A stretch of 64,000 nt of DNA, taken from contig CM066307.1 of the NCBI GenBank assembly GCA_033807695.1, forward strand, positions 1,488,001 to 1,552,000, read 5' to 3'. Both the position numbers and the translations under genes were made by a program. This stretch comes from Daedaleopsis sinensis. Lineage: Eukaryota; Basidiomycota; Agaricomycetes; Polyporales; Polyporaceae. This document shows positions 23,767-35,747 of this stretch, one piece after another; within the stretch, counting starts at the first letter, position 1; each line of letters opens with the position of its first letter. The notes under the pieces are model-generated. The model was given only the letters and a program-made list of their open reading frames with translations, did no database searches and had not been told where the DNA came from.

Positions 23767-24129
23767 TGTCGGTGACCAGCTAATGCTCGCAGTAGATGCC
23801 AAAGAGACCAGAGGCTGGCAGCAGGTGGAGGAGGAATGGTGACTGACTCTGGGAGAAGCTGAGGATCGATTGGAGGCACTACTGGCTATTGAGCGGCAAA
23901 TCTAACACCGGCCCGGCACCGCCCTGCTGGCGCAGAGCCGGCCTGCTAACACGTTTCGGCTGCAGTACTCAAAGCACACACGAGGTGGAACGATGGTGGC
24001 CCTGGGCTCATTTAATGTACATGCACGACGATCGAGTACAGCGGTGGTCGACATAAAAAAGGAACATATCCATCGGAACAGCCGAATACTGCGACTGATT
24101 CGAGTCGAAAGAGTAACGACTCTGCTCCG
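23767..24129. other. intergenic spacer
   Basis: Promoter side of the cytochrome-b5-domain gene and 3' side of the enoyl-CoA hydratase gene, both on the minus strand. Nothing else seen. Confidence 0.5.
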
Positions 24130-25382
24130 TTAGAGCTTTGCCTTGCGATGTGATGTTTTGACCTCTCGCCACTGAAGGTTCTGGTCAGTCAAGGGTGATC
24201 TGCGATGCCCCGAGCCCACTCACCCACGGCATCCACGGAGTCAAGGTATTATCTGAGAGCTTATCCGTGAATTTGGGCAGACGACGTTCCTTGAATGCCC
24301 TTGCGCCCTCGGCGGCATCACCGGAGGTGCCTAATATCCGGATCGCTCGCGAGTCGAGGACGTGCTGTTCTTCGATGTTGTCATATCCGCGCCATACGAG
24401 AGCCTTTGTGACCGCAACAGCTGTCTGGGATGTGTTCGCAGCAAGGTCCTTGGCGAGGGCGAGGGCAGCGGGGAACACTTCCTCCCGAGTGGGCAGAATG
24501 CTGTGGTACAATCCAGCGAGGAGAGGCGAGTCCGGGGATACGGTGGCTCCGGTGAGAAGGAGGGAAAGCGCGCGCGAATGGCCGAGGAGCTTGGGCAGGA
24601 GGTAGGATGATGCAGCTAACGATGGATGCACGTTAGAGCGGCTATTGCGCGCAATGGTCGAATAAGCTGACCTTCTGCAGCAATACCACGGCGTACAAAT
24701 GGAAACGCCAATTTGGCCCCGGCCCAGACGAAACGTATATCGAACGGCAACTGCAATCCAGTCACACCGACACCGACCTAAACAGATGAGCACCCAGGAG
24801 TTTAGATCTTAATTGGATGAGATTTGCACGCGACATCTCACCGCATGCCCATTGACCGCAGCGATAGTAATTTTCCTGCAGCGAAAAATGGCTATGGAGA
24901 CCAAGCCACCACTATCCCGGTGCGCTATTCCATCGTAAGCTTCCATCAATTGCAAGTAAATGATTCACAGGTACTCACAATGGTCGCCTTCTTTCTCGAC
25001 CTCCGGCGGAAACAGACCCCCCCATCCGCGAGTGAGGTCTGCCTGGCATACGAAGAACAACGTAAGAAGACAGATATAGAGGTGAGAGACCATTCATATA
25101 CCCCAGCGCAATACGCAGGTGCATCGGGTTCAGCTGTTAGTACTACGACTCGAACACGATCATCCCTGTCGAAGAGGTCGAATGCTTTGATGGTGTCATT
25201 GACCAACGCAGCGCTGAAAGTGTTGAACCTGGTAGCATTCAGCATGGGCATTACATGTCTAGCTAAGAAAATGGTGTCGGAACTCACTCTTTCGACCGTG
25301 TCAAGGTAACGATAGCCACACCGTCGTTCAGTTCAACCCGGAAGGCTGTGAATCCTTGACCGGCGTAGTTTAAAAGGGGCAT
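24130..25382 (-). CDS. peroxisomal enoyl-CoA hydratase/isomerase family protein
   Basis: Seven exons: 25382-25288, 25228-25102, 25042-24979, 24939-24842, 24777-24672, 24615-24224, 24171-24130; 924 nt, 307 aa, all phases agree. Crotonase fold: the first CoA/oxyanion segment reads APAYCAGADL, the second NGHAVGVGVTGLQLPFDIRF. The protein then runs through AKLAFPFVRRGI and LLPKLLGHSRAL to a C-terminus ending in AKL, a canonical PTS1 peroxisomal signal. It probably acts in beta-oxidation or a related acyl-CoA step in the peroxisome. The AKL is encoded by a separate 42-nt last exon; if the last intron is kept the protein ends differently and loses the signal. A TATAAA-like site on the minus strand (25482-25487) lies about 100 nt upstream. 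The precise substrate is not visible. Confidence 0.93.
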
Positions 25383-26363
25383 TATTTCAACCACCTGGGG
25401 GAGTACTTCGAGTGACTGAGACTTGGATGTGGAAGGGCCGAGGATGAGGTCAAGTTGAGAGTCGGATGGGAGGTGGCCGGGTTTATACTACTCGAACCCA
25501 AGCTACGCCCAAGGACGTCAGCAACTGTACTGGAAGAATGAGCAGGAGACTTGGAGGTATTCACATGTAGTCGCAATGGAGTCGCACTTGGTCACAAAAA
25601 AGCACGAAGTCGAACAGTGGCACAAACGGTGACAACTCAAGTCAGTGGTTCGAACTTCGGACTATAGTTGACGCCGACCCGGCATTCTAAGTGCCCGATG
25701 TACCGATCCTTGCAAGCCTGTGTGACCAAAAACATCCAGTCACAGCGCTAGCTACCGGCTCAATTCTCCTCAGGCTCTGTGTGAGGTGCATTGTGTGAAC
25801 ACACGCTTAGAACTTACCTTCATGGAACAACCTCATCACAGATTTAGTACGAGACTAAGTATCAGTAGGCTAGAGGTTACAGAAGGTTACAAAAGATCAC
25901 AACTCATTATAACCGTGAGTTCGTGACTTAACATACTTACACAGCTATGCCCGATCGGGCAGTTTCAGGAACCCCGGTGCCGGGCCGGTTCGAAGCCCAA
26001 CTCAAATGAGCGCCGGAAAGTTGAACATAAACTCAACCTAACTGCCCATGCTCGCTCTGACCCGGTGACGAACGTCGGACGTCGTCCTTAGGCCTCCTCC
26101 TACGAACGCGTTAAACAGAAGAGCAGGCTGTGGAAACAAAGCCTTGCGCTGTATAGGTCCCTCATCTGGTTGCTCCCTTCTTGAATACTCGCTTTCCCAA
26201 GGATCTCTAGGCAGCCTGAACGTGCCCATTCCTTTCCAAGACCGGACACAGGACCTTCAACACCCAGTGACCAGTCCTCTTGCGACAAACACGCTTTCCT
26301 ACGACATTCACGACCCCGCTACGTCAATCTTTGCGAGGGTATGCGCACTCGCATTCACCCACA
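25383..26363. other. intergenic spacer of about 1 kb
   Basis: Divergent space between the hydratase gene and the PalI/SUR7 gene. It has no believable ORF. Several GTTACA/GTCACAA near-repeats are scattered at about 25590-25915, without clear order. Confidence 0.5.
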
Positions 26364-27188
26364 ATGCTCGGACCTACTTTCGTCATGTTCGTGGCGACCC
26401 TTGCCTGCTTCGTGCTCCTGTACGTGATTACTCTCTCGTGCTATATAGCTTGCTAATGGCACTGCATGCAGAGTGCTTGTGACGTTCTCAGTACCATTCA
26501 TACCCGTCTTCAAATTCCTGCATTCGTCGGCGAGTGGAGGTGTTGACTTTGGAGTTTTGGGATTCTGCGATGCTTCTAGTGCATGTAAACCCAATCAGTA
26601 TGTGCATATTCATCGTCGTTCGTACTGTCATTGTGTGACGAGTGTGCGCGCTAGAGCCGTGTTTGGGTATCGCTTTGACCCGGAGCTGCTCAACCCTCTT
26701 TCCAAGACATTAATCCTCTTTCCAGTCGGTATGCCCACTCCACATCTCATTGAACACATACACTCATGATATACGACCTTCTCAGGTGCGGGATTGACTC
26801 TTCTCAGTGCTCTAGTGCTCTTGCCGTTGTTCATTTCCCGCCGGCAACCACGTTGGCCGTATGTGGCTTTCGGCATGCTCACAACATTGGCCTTTCTCGT
26901 CACGGCCGCAGGGTTTGGCTTGTCCACGTGGCTCTTCACTGTCGCAAAACGACGATTCGAAGGAGAAGGCTTCGACGCTTCTTACGGACCATCGGTACGT
27001 CTCCATTCTGTCATGATCTCTCGTGACATCGTCAGCATGATCATACTCACCATACTATTACTATCTAGACATGGATGGCGCTAGCAGCCACCGCCCTTCT
27101 CTTGCTAGTTGCCTTGAACGCTGGCTGCGGCACTTGCGCGGGCGGCCGGTTTGGACGACAAGCCCGGCACATTGCTTACACGTACTGA
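26364..27188 (+). CDS. SUR7/PalI family four-pass membrane protein
   Basis: Five exons: 26364-26419, 26472-26597, 26655-26728, 26786-26994, 27069-27188; 585 nt, 194 aa. Four hydrophobic segments fit a tetraspan: about residues 4-30, 78-105, 110-135 and 156-175. The first extracellular loop (FLHSSASGGVDFGVLGFC) has the G-x-x-x-G-x-C pattern common to SUR7/PalI (Rim9) proteins. Family members act at eisosomes or in the ambient-pH Rim pathway at the plasma membrane; which applies here cannot be told. The tail is short, unlike the long cytosolic tails of PalI proper. Confidence 0.85.
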
Positions 27189-28751
27189 GCAACACGGCCC
27201 GGGGGATCGGACGCGTTCAGGGTGCACTATGCCACGGTCCGACGACAAAACGCGCGACACCAACTTGCTCTCCCGAAGGATAACTTATTAGTCTAATGGG
27301 TGCCGGATATATGAGTCCGTATGTAACGATGCTACAACATGCTCCAGACATGATTCCACAACAAGATATCTAAATGCTCTGTTGAAGGACATGACTACCT
27401 TGCTTCCACTGAGGACTTTACAGGACGCACAAAGTCAGCAAGTATTCGTTCCACCGCCGACCCATGGAGGCGAGATCGCGCCTGGATGAAACACTTAGAG
27501 ACCGGGACCGCCGAGGTACGTCTCCACTTGACAATCGCGATGTGTAAGCTGCACCAGTTGCGCACCATCAGTATGCTCTACTTCTTACAAGTAGCTCCGA
27601 GTCTGCGGGCGCAAATCGAGTGTCCGAGTCATATCGGAGGATTGGCTCGGGCACTCTGTTAGTAGCCTCCTGGCCGTTATTCCCCAGACTTGTCAACCGC
27701 ACGATCATACACCCTTCATACACCTCGTCGCGGAACTGAGGGTTGCAGTTGCACTCACCGCCCACATCTTCTGACGTACCATGGGTATGTGTGTAGCTGC
27801 GAAACATTTTTCATGCTTCCACACTACCCACATATCGCCGTCCACGTCTGTAGCGACTACAAATGACGGATCTCGCGTGCAACTGTTCAACGTACTTGTG
27901 TGTTTGGCAGTTGGGAAATTGATATTTGCTCAGTCTGAATTGCTGATTTCCGGCGCCGCTGTCCTTCCGTATGTGCTGGAAATATTGCTTATTGCACTGT
28001 GCAGGTTGTGCTAGCCACAGCAAATGCGCGCAGAACTGATCTGTTTGAAACTCTATACATGGCTACCCACTGGTTAACGTTTGTCTCCATGATGTCACGG
28101 TGAAGCATAGGGGACTGTCATAGGAACGGGGACAGCCATTCCGAGCACTGGCAGGTCATCCATATCCGACAATATCGTGTGCGTTCGCTCGCGGAGGTAC
28201 GCCCGAGACTTGAAATCGACAGATGCGGGGCGTAGCAAGGTGGACCGCAACAGACCAGACTGGCGAAGATTCTTGGAACCGATGTTCTATCTCACAATAA
28301 TGCCTATGTGAGTCGGGTCGATATTCAGTGACCGAGAATCGTGGTAGGCTCGACGACCACCGTGAATAGTAGTAAGTCCATAGTAGTAACTAGTAGTACT
28401 GCTAGAAGTCAATATGCGTCGAATGCTATTCCTCGTATTGACTACATAAGCTCTTGATGATATAACTCGTAAGACCAGTTGGACAATGTCATGTATGACT
28501 TGTCTCCCCTAGGATGAGGACCTATTGACGTGAGGGATGGACAGTCCTAAGGCCTAATGTATGACATCCTCCGAGAATCATCAAGGCTTCCTCGGCGCCT
28601 AGCATGTGGCGCCTAGATGGGAATGCTACGGCTACCGCAATATGTACCGTGCAGGTCTCTCTGTCACCGATCCACCAGTATAGACTGAGTGCTCAGCCGC
28701 TATCTACTAGGCAGCCATCCACCTTGTCCGCCATCTAGTCAGAAATCCAGC
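27189..28751. other. intergenic spacer of about 1.6 kb
   Basis: No recognisable gene. A short open stretch at about 27420-27520 ends in a donor-like GTACGT, but no partner exons were found. The part before 28752 should hold the TMA46 promoter. Confidence 0.45.
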
Positions 28752-30199
28752 ATGCCTCCCAAGAAGCAGCAAGCGAGCTCAAGCTCGAAGGTGAAGGATG
28801 ACAAGGTAATTATTTGCACTATGATTCCCGCAAGTCGATCTAACGGTACTCATCGACGAGCTTCTCCTAGACCTTTGGCATGAAGAATGTCAGTGAGCTT
28901 TATGATGCTGCTCGACTCGACCTGATGATTCAGAATGTGCCTGCGGCGTAGAAAAACCGCTCGGCCAAGGTTCAGAAAGAAGTCGCTACTATCCAGAAGC
29001 AACAGGCCCTCGCGGGCAAGTCGCGTGCGGCGCTCGAGAAAGAGAAAGAGAAGGCGATGAGGGAGAAAGCGAAGCTGGAGGAGGAAAAGCGGAAGAAGGA
29101 GGAGGCCGCACTCTTCAAGCCCGTGCAGACGCAGAAGGTCCCGTTCGGTGTGGATCCCAAGACCGTGTTATGTGTGTTCTACAAGGCTGGAAATTGCGAG
29201 AAGGGCACCAAGTGCAAGTTCAGTCATGACATGAACGTTGGGCGGAAGGTCGAGAAGAAGAACCTGTACGAGGATAGTCGCGAGGACCAGATTCAAGGTG
29301 AGTGGGATACTGGACGAGGTGCGGGGCATCAGTTAAAAGCGGATATCAGACACGATGGAGAACTGGGACGAGGAAAAGCTTCGGACAGTCGTGTTGTCCA
29401 AGGCCGGAAACCCTCGGACGACGACCGACGTACGACCTTTCGCATTCGTTCATTCACTCATGTTCTCAGGACACCTCCCCTTCAGATTGTGTGCAAGTTC
29501 TTCATTCAGGCTATCGAAACGGAAAAGTATGTCGTATATTATCCACATCTGTGTGAGATGTTGTGTGACCTCCATTGTCAGGTATGGCTGGTTCTGGGAA
29601 TGTCCCAACGGCGAGAACTGCCATTACAGGCATGCATTGCCCCCAGGATTTGTGCTCAAGTCACAGAAGAAGGCCTTGGAGGATGCGGAGAAAGCGAATG
29701 CTATCAGTTTGGAGGAGTTCCTGGAAGTAGAGGTCGGTCCTTCACGTTTTCCGGCCGGGCTACATCCTCAGACCGCCATCCTTTGATAGCGCCACAAACT
29801 TGGTACCAATCTCACACCCGTCACCCCCGAGACGTTCGCCAAGTGGAAGCAAACGCGGATGGACAAGAAGACGGCGGAGGTTGAAGCGCAAAGGAAAGCG
29901 AAGGACGATCGACACGCCGCGGGCAAGAGTAGCGGCATGAGTGGAAGAGATCTAGTGCGTCTCAACGTCCGCATACTCTCATGTAGTACTAAGGAACTCT
30001 CGCACAGTTCACGTACAACCCGGAGTGGTTCGACGAGGAAGAAGAGGGCGAGGAAGAAGATTGGGACTTGGCGCAATACCGGAGGGAGCAGGAAGTCCAA
30101 GATCTTGCAGCGGAGGAGGAGCGCATCCGCAAGCTCCAACTTGGCGAAGGTCCAAGTTCGGAACCAGCAGCGGACGATTCCGATGGTGGAACGGCGTGA
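28752..30199 (+). CDS. TMA46: Tma46/ZC3H15-type CCCH zinc-finger protein
   Basis: Eight exons: 28752-28805, 28871-28888 (18 nt), 28952-29297, 29350-29429, 29486-29526, 29582-29732, 29790-29954, 30008-30199; 348 aa. The start MPPKKQQ and [15 protein letters not shown] are hallmarks of the family, followed by a long Lys/Glu coiled stretch. Two CCCH fingers follow: C-x7-C-x5-C-x3-H in [19 protein letters not shown], and the second ending [16 protein letters not shown]-type segment and [13 protein letters not shown] complete the protein. Tma46 binds the translational GTPase Rbg1/DRG1 and associates with ribosomes (family knowledge). The 18-nt second exon encodes the start of the TFGMKN motif, so it is required. 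The gene is convergent with CWC2, 139 bp apart. Confidence 0.95.
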
Positions 30200-30338
30200 G
30201 GTTCCGACGTACGCACAACTTACGCAGTCGCACGAGTCACCCGCAAAACCTTGCGCATCGACACCGCTGGCATGTACATCTATATCCCATTCACAATACT
30301 ACGCACACACACACAAATGGCTACACAGACATTTACAT

Positions 30339-31597
30339 TCAGTCTTCGTCATCGCTCGCATAGTCACCCAGTCCCAGACCTCCTGCAGGTGGTAGCGCAG
30401 GCGCCGCTTTCGGGGCAGCGGCAGCAGAACCAAGGCCGTTCTTCCGCCGAATCTCGGCGAAGTACTTTAGACCCTCCATCGCATCTGCGCTGAGGATACC
30501 AGACTTCTGCTCGGGCTGTGGTTCTGGTGGGGGAGATATGTCCTGCTCGTTCTCCTCCTCCTGATCCTCTTCAATCAACCGCTGTCGCTTTTGTGCGCGT
30601 TCGTCACCGAATGTCTCGTACACGTCGCCGTCCTCCAGCGCCCTCATGGCATGCATCGCGTCTACAATGCGGGGATCCATGCGCGCTTGTATTGCTTCCC
30701 GGCCCATGTCTTCGAGTCGTCGCTTCTCTGCGACTTTGGATGTGGGATTTGGGTCTTCCGTCGCCCAGCGGACGTTGAGGATTTCGTCGTTGTCCAATGA
30801 CTGACACGCCATCGACTCCTTGGCAAACTGGGCGTTCAGCTCAGAGACATACGTGACGAAAGCGACACTGCGGTATTGGAGGATTCGGACTGCACGGAGG
30901 GGGTTTAGAGCCGAGAACGCATGATCACGAACGGGATTTCACGTACTCTTCTCGATCTCACCCCATTCCTTAAAATGCCTCCTCACAACCTCCTCAGTCT
31001 CGGGCCCCGTACCCGTCTCCTTTATCCGGCCGATGTACAGCGTCCGATTCTGCCGCTGGAAGCTACCCACACCACCCATATCGTCCCGGTAGTCCGCAAA
31101 CTTGTCGCGCGCGAAGCAGTCCTTGGAGGTGTCTGGGAGCGCGATCGACGCGTCGGGAAGCATGTGGAGGTACTCGCATTCCCAGCCGTACGGGCAGCAG
31201 CCACGCGCGAAGAACAGGCAGCAGTATTTCACCCCCGTGGTGTTGGCCCGCGTGAGTCCGGCATCGCGCTTGATATTGCAGCGCGTCTGGGACTTGACTT
31301 TGCTAGATGAGGCGCGAACCAGTCAGCAGCATATGGGGCGAGACTTACGAGAGCACGCACTTGGAATAGCTGTCCTCGCGGTCACCGCCAGCCCATTTGT
31401 TGTACCAGATGTCTAGTCACGAGGTGAGCAAGCATGCGGAGAGATTGCAATGCGGCGAACGTACTGTACTCCTTCCCGGTCTGAGGTGCCTCTTTCTTCT
31501 CAACTTCACCCGGCTTCACCTGTTTGCGTGCAGGTTTCAATTTCTTGACCTTCTTCGGCGCCGTAAGGACTTGAGTTTCGGCCTCGGTCGCGCTCAT
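30339..31597 (-). CDS. CWC2: pre-mRNA splicing factor Cwc2
   Basis: Four exons: 31597-31465, 31412-31349, 31302-30947, 30889-30339; 1104 nt, 367 aa. A basic N-terminus is followed by the Torus segment (NIWYNKWAGGD), a CCCH finger (CCLFFARGCCPYGWECEYLH), and an RRM with RNP2 RTLYIG and RNP1-like SVAFVTYV. The C-terminal tail is acidic. Cwc2 is part of the Prp19/NTC complex and contacts U6 snRNA in the activated spliceosome (family knowledge). Length is like other fungal Cwc2 proteins. Confidence 0.96.
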
Positions 31598-32879
31598 TGA
31601 TGGATAGATAATACAGGCGGTCAAAGAGATATTGCAGACGCAGAAGTGGGAGGTCAGAGACCCGATGAGCGTAGCAGAGTAACGCAGGACTCGCCCAGGA
31701 CCCGTTCGGTCACACTTGAGGCTCTTGTTTGCGTTTGTTGGTCAGTTACGTCAGCGCCCTTACCACCACCGCGGTTAACGACATACGCGCCTGGTGGACG
31801 AGTGGCGCGCGTCTCGTCCTCTCTTTCCCGCCCATGATCAACATAACGTTCAATTTATATTCAGCCTTACAGGCTACGAGGCCCACCAGGGCCCACCTCT
31901 CAGCTCAATTGCGCTATCATCGTCTTCTCCGATCGCACAACCGTAGCTTAGCCAATCGAGTCTACGCCGTTCCGACGCTCATCCCTATGCCGGCAACTCG
32001 ACCAGGCTCAACTTGGTTCGTTTGGGGTTTCAGGGGCTTGCTTGTTCGCCGGCGGTGAGCTAGACAACGTACAGCTGCTCATGCGCATCTCTGCTCTGAT
32101 CGTCGCTCGGCAGAAAGAGTGCGCGTCGTGCAAGCATCGTTTCAACGATCTCATCTTGAACGCTGAACGCCATGGCAGTGGCATGCCCGCACCCGCTTCC
32201 ATCGGCGGACGGTAACTATCATTCAACAAAAGAGCCGACACATAGTTCTTCAGGCCAGGTGAGATGGGCATCGCATTGGTGTATACTCAGCAAGCGTAAC
32301 GCAGAAGCTTTTCAAATTCTGTTCCGGAAGCTATTAACGTAGCAATCTATTTCGGCCCTTCGGACTCATCGGAAATCGCACATCGCGTTACTCTCGGCTT
32401 CTTCGAGGCCCCGGATGTCAGCATTTAGGCCTTAGGCTCGAAGGTAGGCAAAATTTCAGTTGGTTGTGGTTCGCGTGCGCTCTGATTATAGATTAGCTGA
32501 TCACGTTCAATTTTGCAGCCGCTCTGAGGAATTGAGTACTGTATTGAGTCTTTACCGCGGTGACCATCGACAGTTGTTCCGAGGTCTTCCGACCAACCGC
32601 AGACGGCTCATGCGCAGGACAGATTGCCTATGTGGACATGCATGACGTCACGGCGATAGTAGACGATGTGCATGAGGATAGGAACCACCAGAACGCTGGC
32701 TCGGAGAAAGCAGGGTACTCGTCGTGTGAGCCTCTCTAAACGTGTTCGCACCAGCACACTACTGCGGCAGGCATTTATGCATTGCCTCAAGCTTGCTCTG
32801 ATTGCAGCATAGCTAACGAATCATAGTCACAAAGGCCGACTCAATAGCGGGGAGGCACCGGAGAAAAGGTCGGTCCGCA

Positions 32880-32958
32880 TCGAATCGACTCATACTGAAC
32901 AGACTGGATCGAATTGACAGCCAGAATGGGGACGACCAGTCATACTGAGTCGATTCGA
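32880..32958. repeat. 13-bp perfect inverted repeat
   Basis: TCGAATCGACTCA (32880-32892) and its exact reverse complement TGAGTCGATTCGA (32946-32958) are spaced by 53 nt. CATACTGA is repeated beside both arms. Could form a hairpin; purpose unknown. Confidence 0.7.
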
Positions 32959-33381
32959 CCAGTTCCACAGGGCGATCACGGAGGCGATCCGTTGGACAAC
33001 AGCCACCGGAATTGGCTGCATCCCGCCCACCGCCGTGTGCCGGCGTGGTTGCAATCCCACGGTCGGCGACTGCCATTCCGCATGAAGCGCCCCGACGTTT
33101 CCCTCAGCGCCATGATCGGGACGCGGCGTTCCTCAAGGTCCTGCCCGATGATACTTGTCACACATACGCGCAAGCTCGACAGCATGGATTCGGAGTCAGC
33201 ACGCAGGCGGTTATGCTGGGTCGCTACCTCCGCGATCGGACCCTCGCTCATGAGTGGACCTAGATTCAGAATACATGCGCACCCGACCGTTTACGCGTCT
33301 CGCTCTGCCCTACTACGCCAGTGACTCAAGTCTGGACGATGTGGCTATGAGATCATCTAGGACGTACATCCACTTCCCCAC

Positions 33382-33388
33382 TATAAAA
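33382..33388 (+). promoter_or_regulatory. TATA box of the Zn2Cys6 gene
   Basis: TATAAAA, about 103 nt before the ATG at 33491. Confidence 0.65.
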
Positions 33389-33490
33389 AGGTATGCATCC
33401 ACTCGTTTCCAGTTCTTTGTCAAACTACGAATCCTCCCCGCAGCGCATCCTTCCAGCACTAGACTCATCCGCATCACTAACCACACTCCA

Positions 33491-35747
33491 ATGTCTCAAG
33501 CTGTCGCAGGCTCTTCCAGCGGAGGTGGACCTTCGGGAAGCTCGTCCTCCAGACGAGCTCCCCGTGGTGCAGCTTGCCTGAACTGTCGACGGCGCAAGAT
33601 GGTCTGAGCATAATATGACCGCCCATATGCTTGACTCTTACTGACTAGGTCTCACAGAGATGTGATGGTGGTCGCCCTGTCTGTGGCCAGTGCATCCGCA
33701 CCAGCAGGGAAGCTGACTGTGAGTATACCGACGGACCCGGCCCAAGCCCTACCCAGGTTCTCGAGGAGCAGATTGCCCGGCTTGAATCTCGTATACGAGA
33801 GCTAGAGCATCCAGAATTGGTTCCGCCATCTGTCACCTTGAACCCTGCACAGAATGCCCTTGGAGGCCAGGCCGCATCCAGTAAGTCCTAGCTCTCGTTG
33901 ATTGCGATGTATAAGGTTTTCACCTCGTCACGAAGTGCTTGTCGGATCCTCCACTATACCCATCCTGAGCCGGATGGATACTCCGGACGCTCTGCCGTTG
34001 GGGATACCTGCTCATGTTGGGCAACAGACCCCAGCGCTGTCCCAAGATCCCGAAGTAGACCCGCCGCATGATCTCATCCGAACTCTGTGAGCATCGTTTT
34101 GACCTTCATACCCCTCATGCTGAACAATTTCCAGCGTCAATACATTTCTTCCGCACTGTGCTTCCCTCAGCTTCTTCTTACAGGTCCCTCGCTTCATGCA
34201 AGCCCTGCAGCTGCCGCATGGTGACCCTCGGCGAGCCCAACTGTCACCGGCTCTTCTTAATGCCGTATACCTGTGGGGGGCTCACCTTTCAACGTCCAAT
34301 ACCATTCGTGGATACGAGGCAGCGTTTCTATCGAGAGCGACCAACGCGCTTTCGATGGCGCTACGAGATTCGCATTACACAGTGCTCAATCTCATCCAAG
34401 CCGAGGTGCTCGTCGCGAACTACTTCTTCACCCTATCACGTTTCCTCGAAGGCCGGTACCATTGCAGTGCCGCGGTCGCCCTGGCATTGAGTTGTCGTCT
34501 GGGCAAAATCCGGAGTTCGGCGGATCAGAGGCACGGTCACCTCCTTCAAGGCAGGGACTTCAATCTGCCGCCGGCACGCGACGCGATCGAGGAGGGCGAG
34601 CGTATTCGCGGCCTGTGGTCCGTTTACTCTCTCGACAAGAGCTGGGCCGTCGCGCTCGGATCGCCCTCGCATTTCAACGGCATCGCGCAGACAGGTTCTC
34701 AGGTAGATACCCCCTGGCCGCTTGAGATGGAGCAGTACGAAGCGGTAAGTCTCCCGTCCGGTATTATCCTCCCTCTGTAACGCCGTCAAATTGACTTCTT
34801 CGTCCCGGGGCTGATAGGGTGGCATGTCACTTGATTTCCGTGGGGCTCTCACGGTGCACACCTTCGTCATCGGCGGTGCTTCCGTCCCATATGGCGGCCG
34901 AGACTCCAAGCTATCGCTGCGGGCAAAGGCTGCGACGCTGTTCGAACGGGCGACTTACCTCGCGTCTCAATGGTCTTCTGGTGAGTGTGCCGTGTTTAAC
35001 CGCCTTCCGTGACTCGTTCCGTCTGACCACACACCGCCCGAACAGTTAACACGGACCCCAACGAGTTCTACGGTAGATTTGTAGCTCTCGATGGCCTCAT
35101 CGATCGTTTTATCGCGTCTCTTCCTCCCGTAGAGCGCACCGGAAATCCTGACGCCGCACTAACCTCCCTGGTGACGCACACCCTAGCCCGGGGGGCGACC
35201 ATCCAGCTCCGCAGTAACTTCAAGGACTACGACCGGATGAACGATCGCAAGGATCAAGCCGCAGCCCAAGCCGCAGCCTCGCTTCTCGACAATCTGAACA
35301 TTCCGCCAACAAATGTTGACCCTATTCTTGCAGTACGTCTGCCTAATGTCTCTCTCCGGTCACCCCGGACCTGTGCTTACGCCTAGTTATGCGACGTAGA
35401 TTCTGTGGACGGCCATCAGCCGGGTATTCATTGGTGAGATCATCCGCCTCGGTTCTGCTCATGCGCCACCCTCATCGCAGCCCCTGTCCTCGTTCGCCTC
35501 GTCCTCAACGCCGACTGCACATTCGCAATCCGCGCAACACCAATACCAACTTCAAACGCGACCGCAACTGGGTCCCGCGCTCTCCGCATCAGCCTCGGCT
35601 GGTCCAAGCGCGGCGCGATCTCCACAGCGCGATGCAGTGCGCGCGGTTCTCGACAAGGTTCTCGGCGCGATGAACAGGTTCCGGGACGCGTCTCCGCTGA
35701 TGGGTATGCTCCACGATGGCTTCGTCTCCCTCCAGGACGCGTTGTGA
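33491..35747 (+). CDS. Zn(II)2Cys6 fungal transcription factor
   Basis: Seven exons: 33491-33601, 33658-33880, 33936-34086, 34135-34744, 34818-34980, 35046-35332, 35400-35747; 593 aa. The binuclear zinc cluster is complete across the first intron: CLNC-R-R-R-K-M-RC then CGQC and the final Cys in ADC (C-x2-C-x6-C-x6-C-x2-C-x8-C). It is followed by a coiled linker (VLEEQIARLESRIRELE). The middle domain (about 160-480) has the helical pattern of the fungal-specific regulatory domain: VPRFMQALQLP, LLNAVYLWGAHLS, RIRGLWSVYSLDKSWAVALG. The C-terminus is Gln/Ser/Pro-rich. It acts in the nucleus; target genes unknown. No biosynthetic neighbours are close enough to suggest a pathway. Confidence 0.93.

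Larger units (their letters stand above)
31598..33490. other. intergenic spacer of about 1.9 kb
   Basis: Divergent space between CWC2 and the Zn2Cys6 gene. No joinable exons were found. It contains a 13-bp inverted repeat (32880-32958) and, close to the right end, the TATA box of the Zn2Cys6 gene. Confidence 0.5.
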
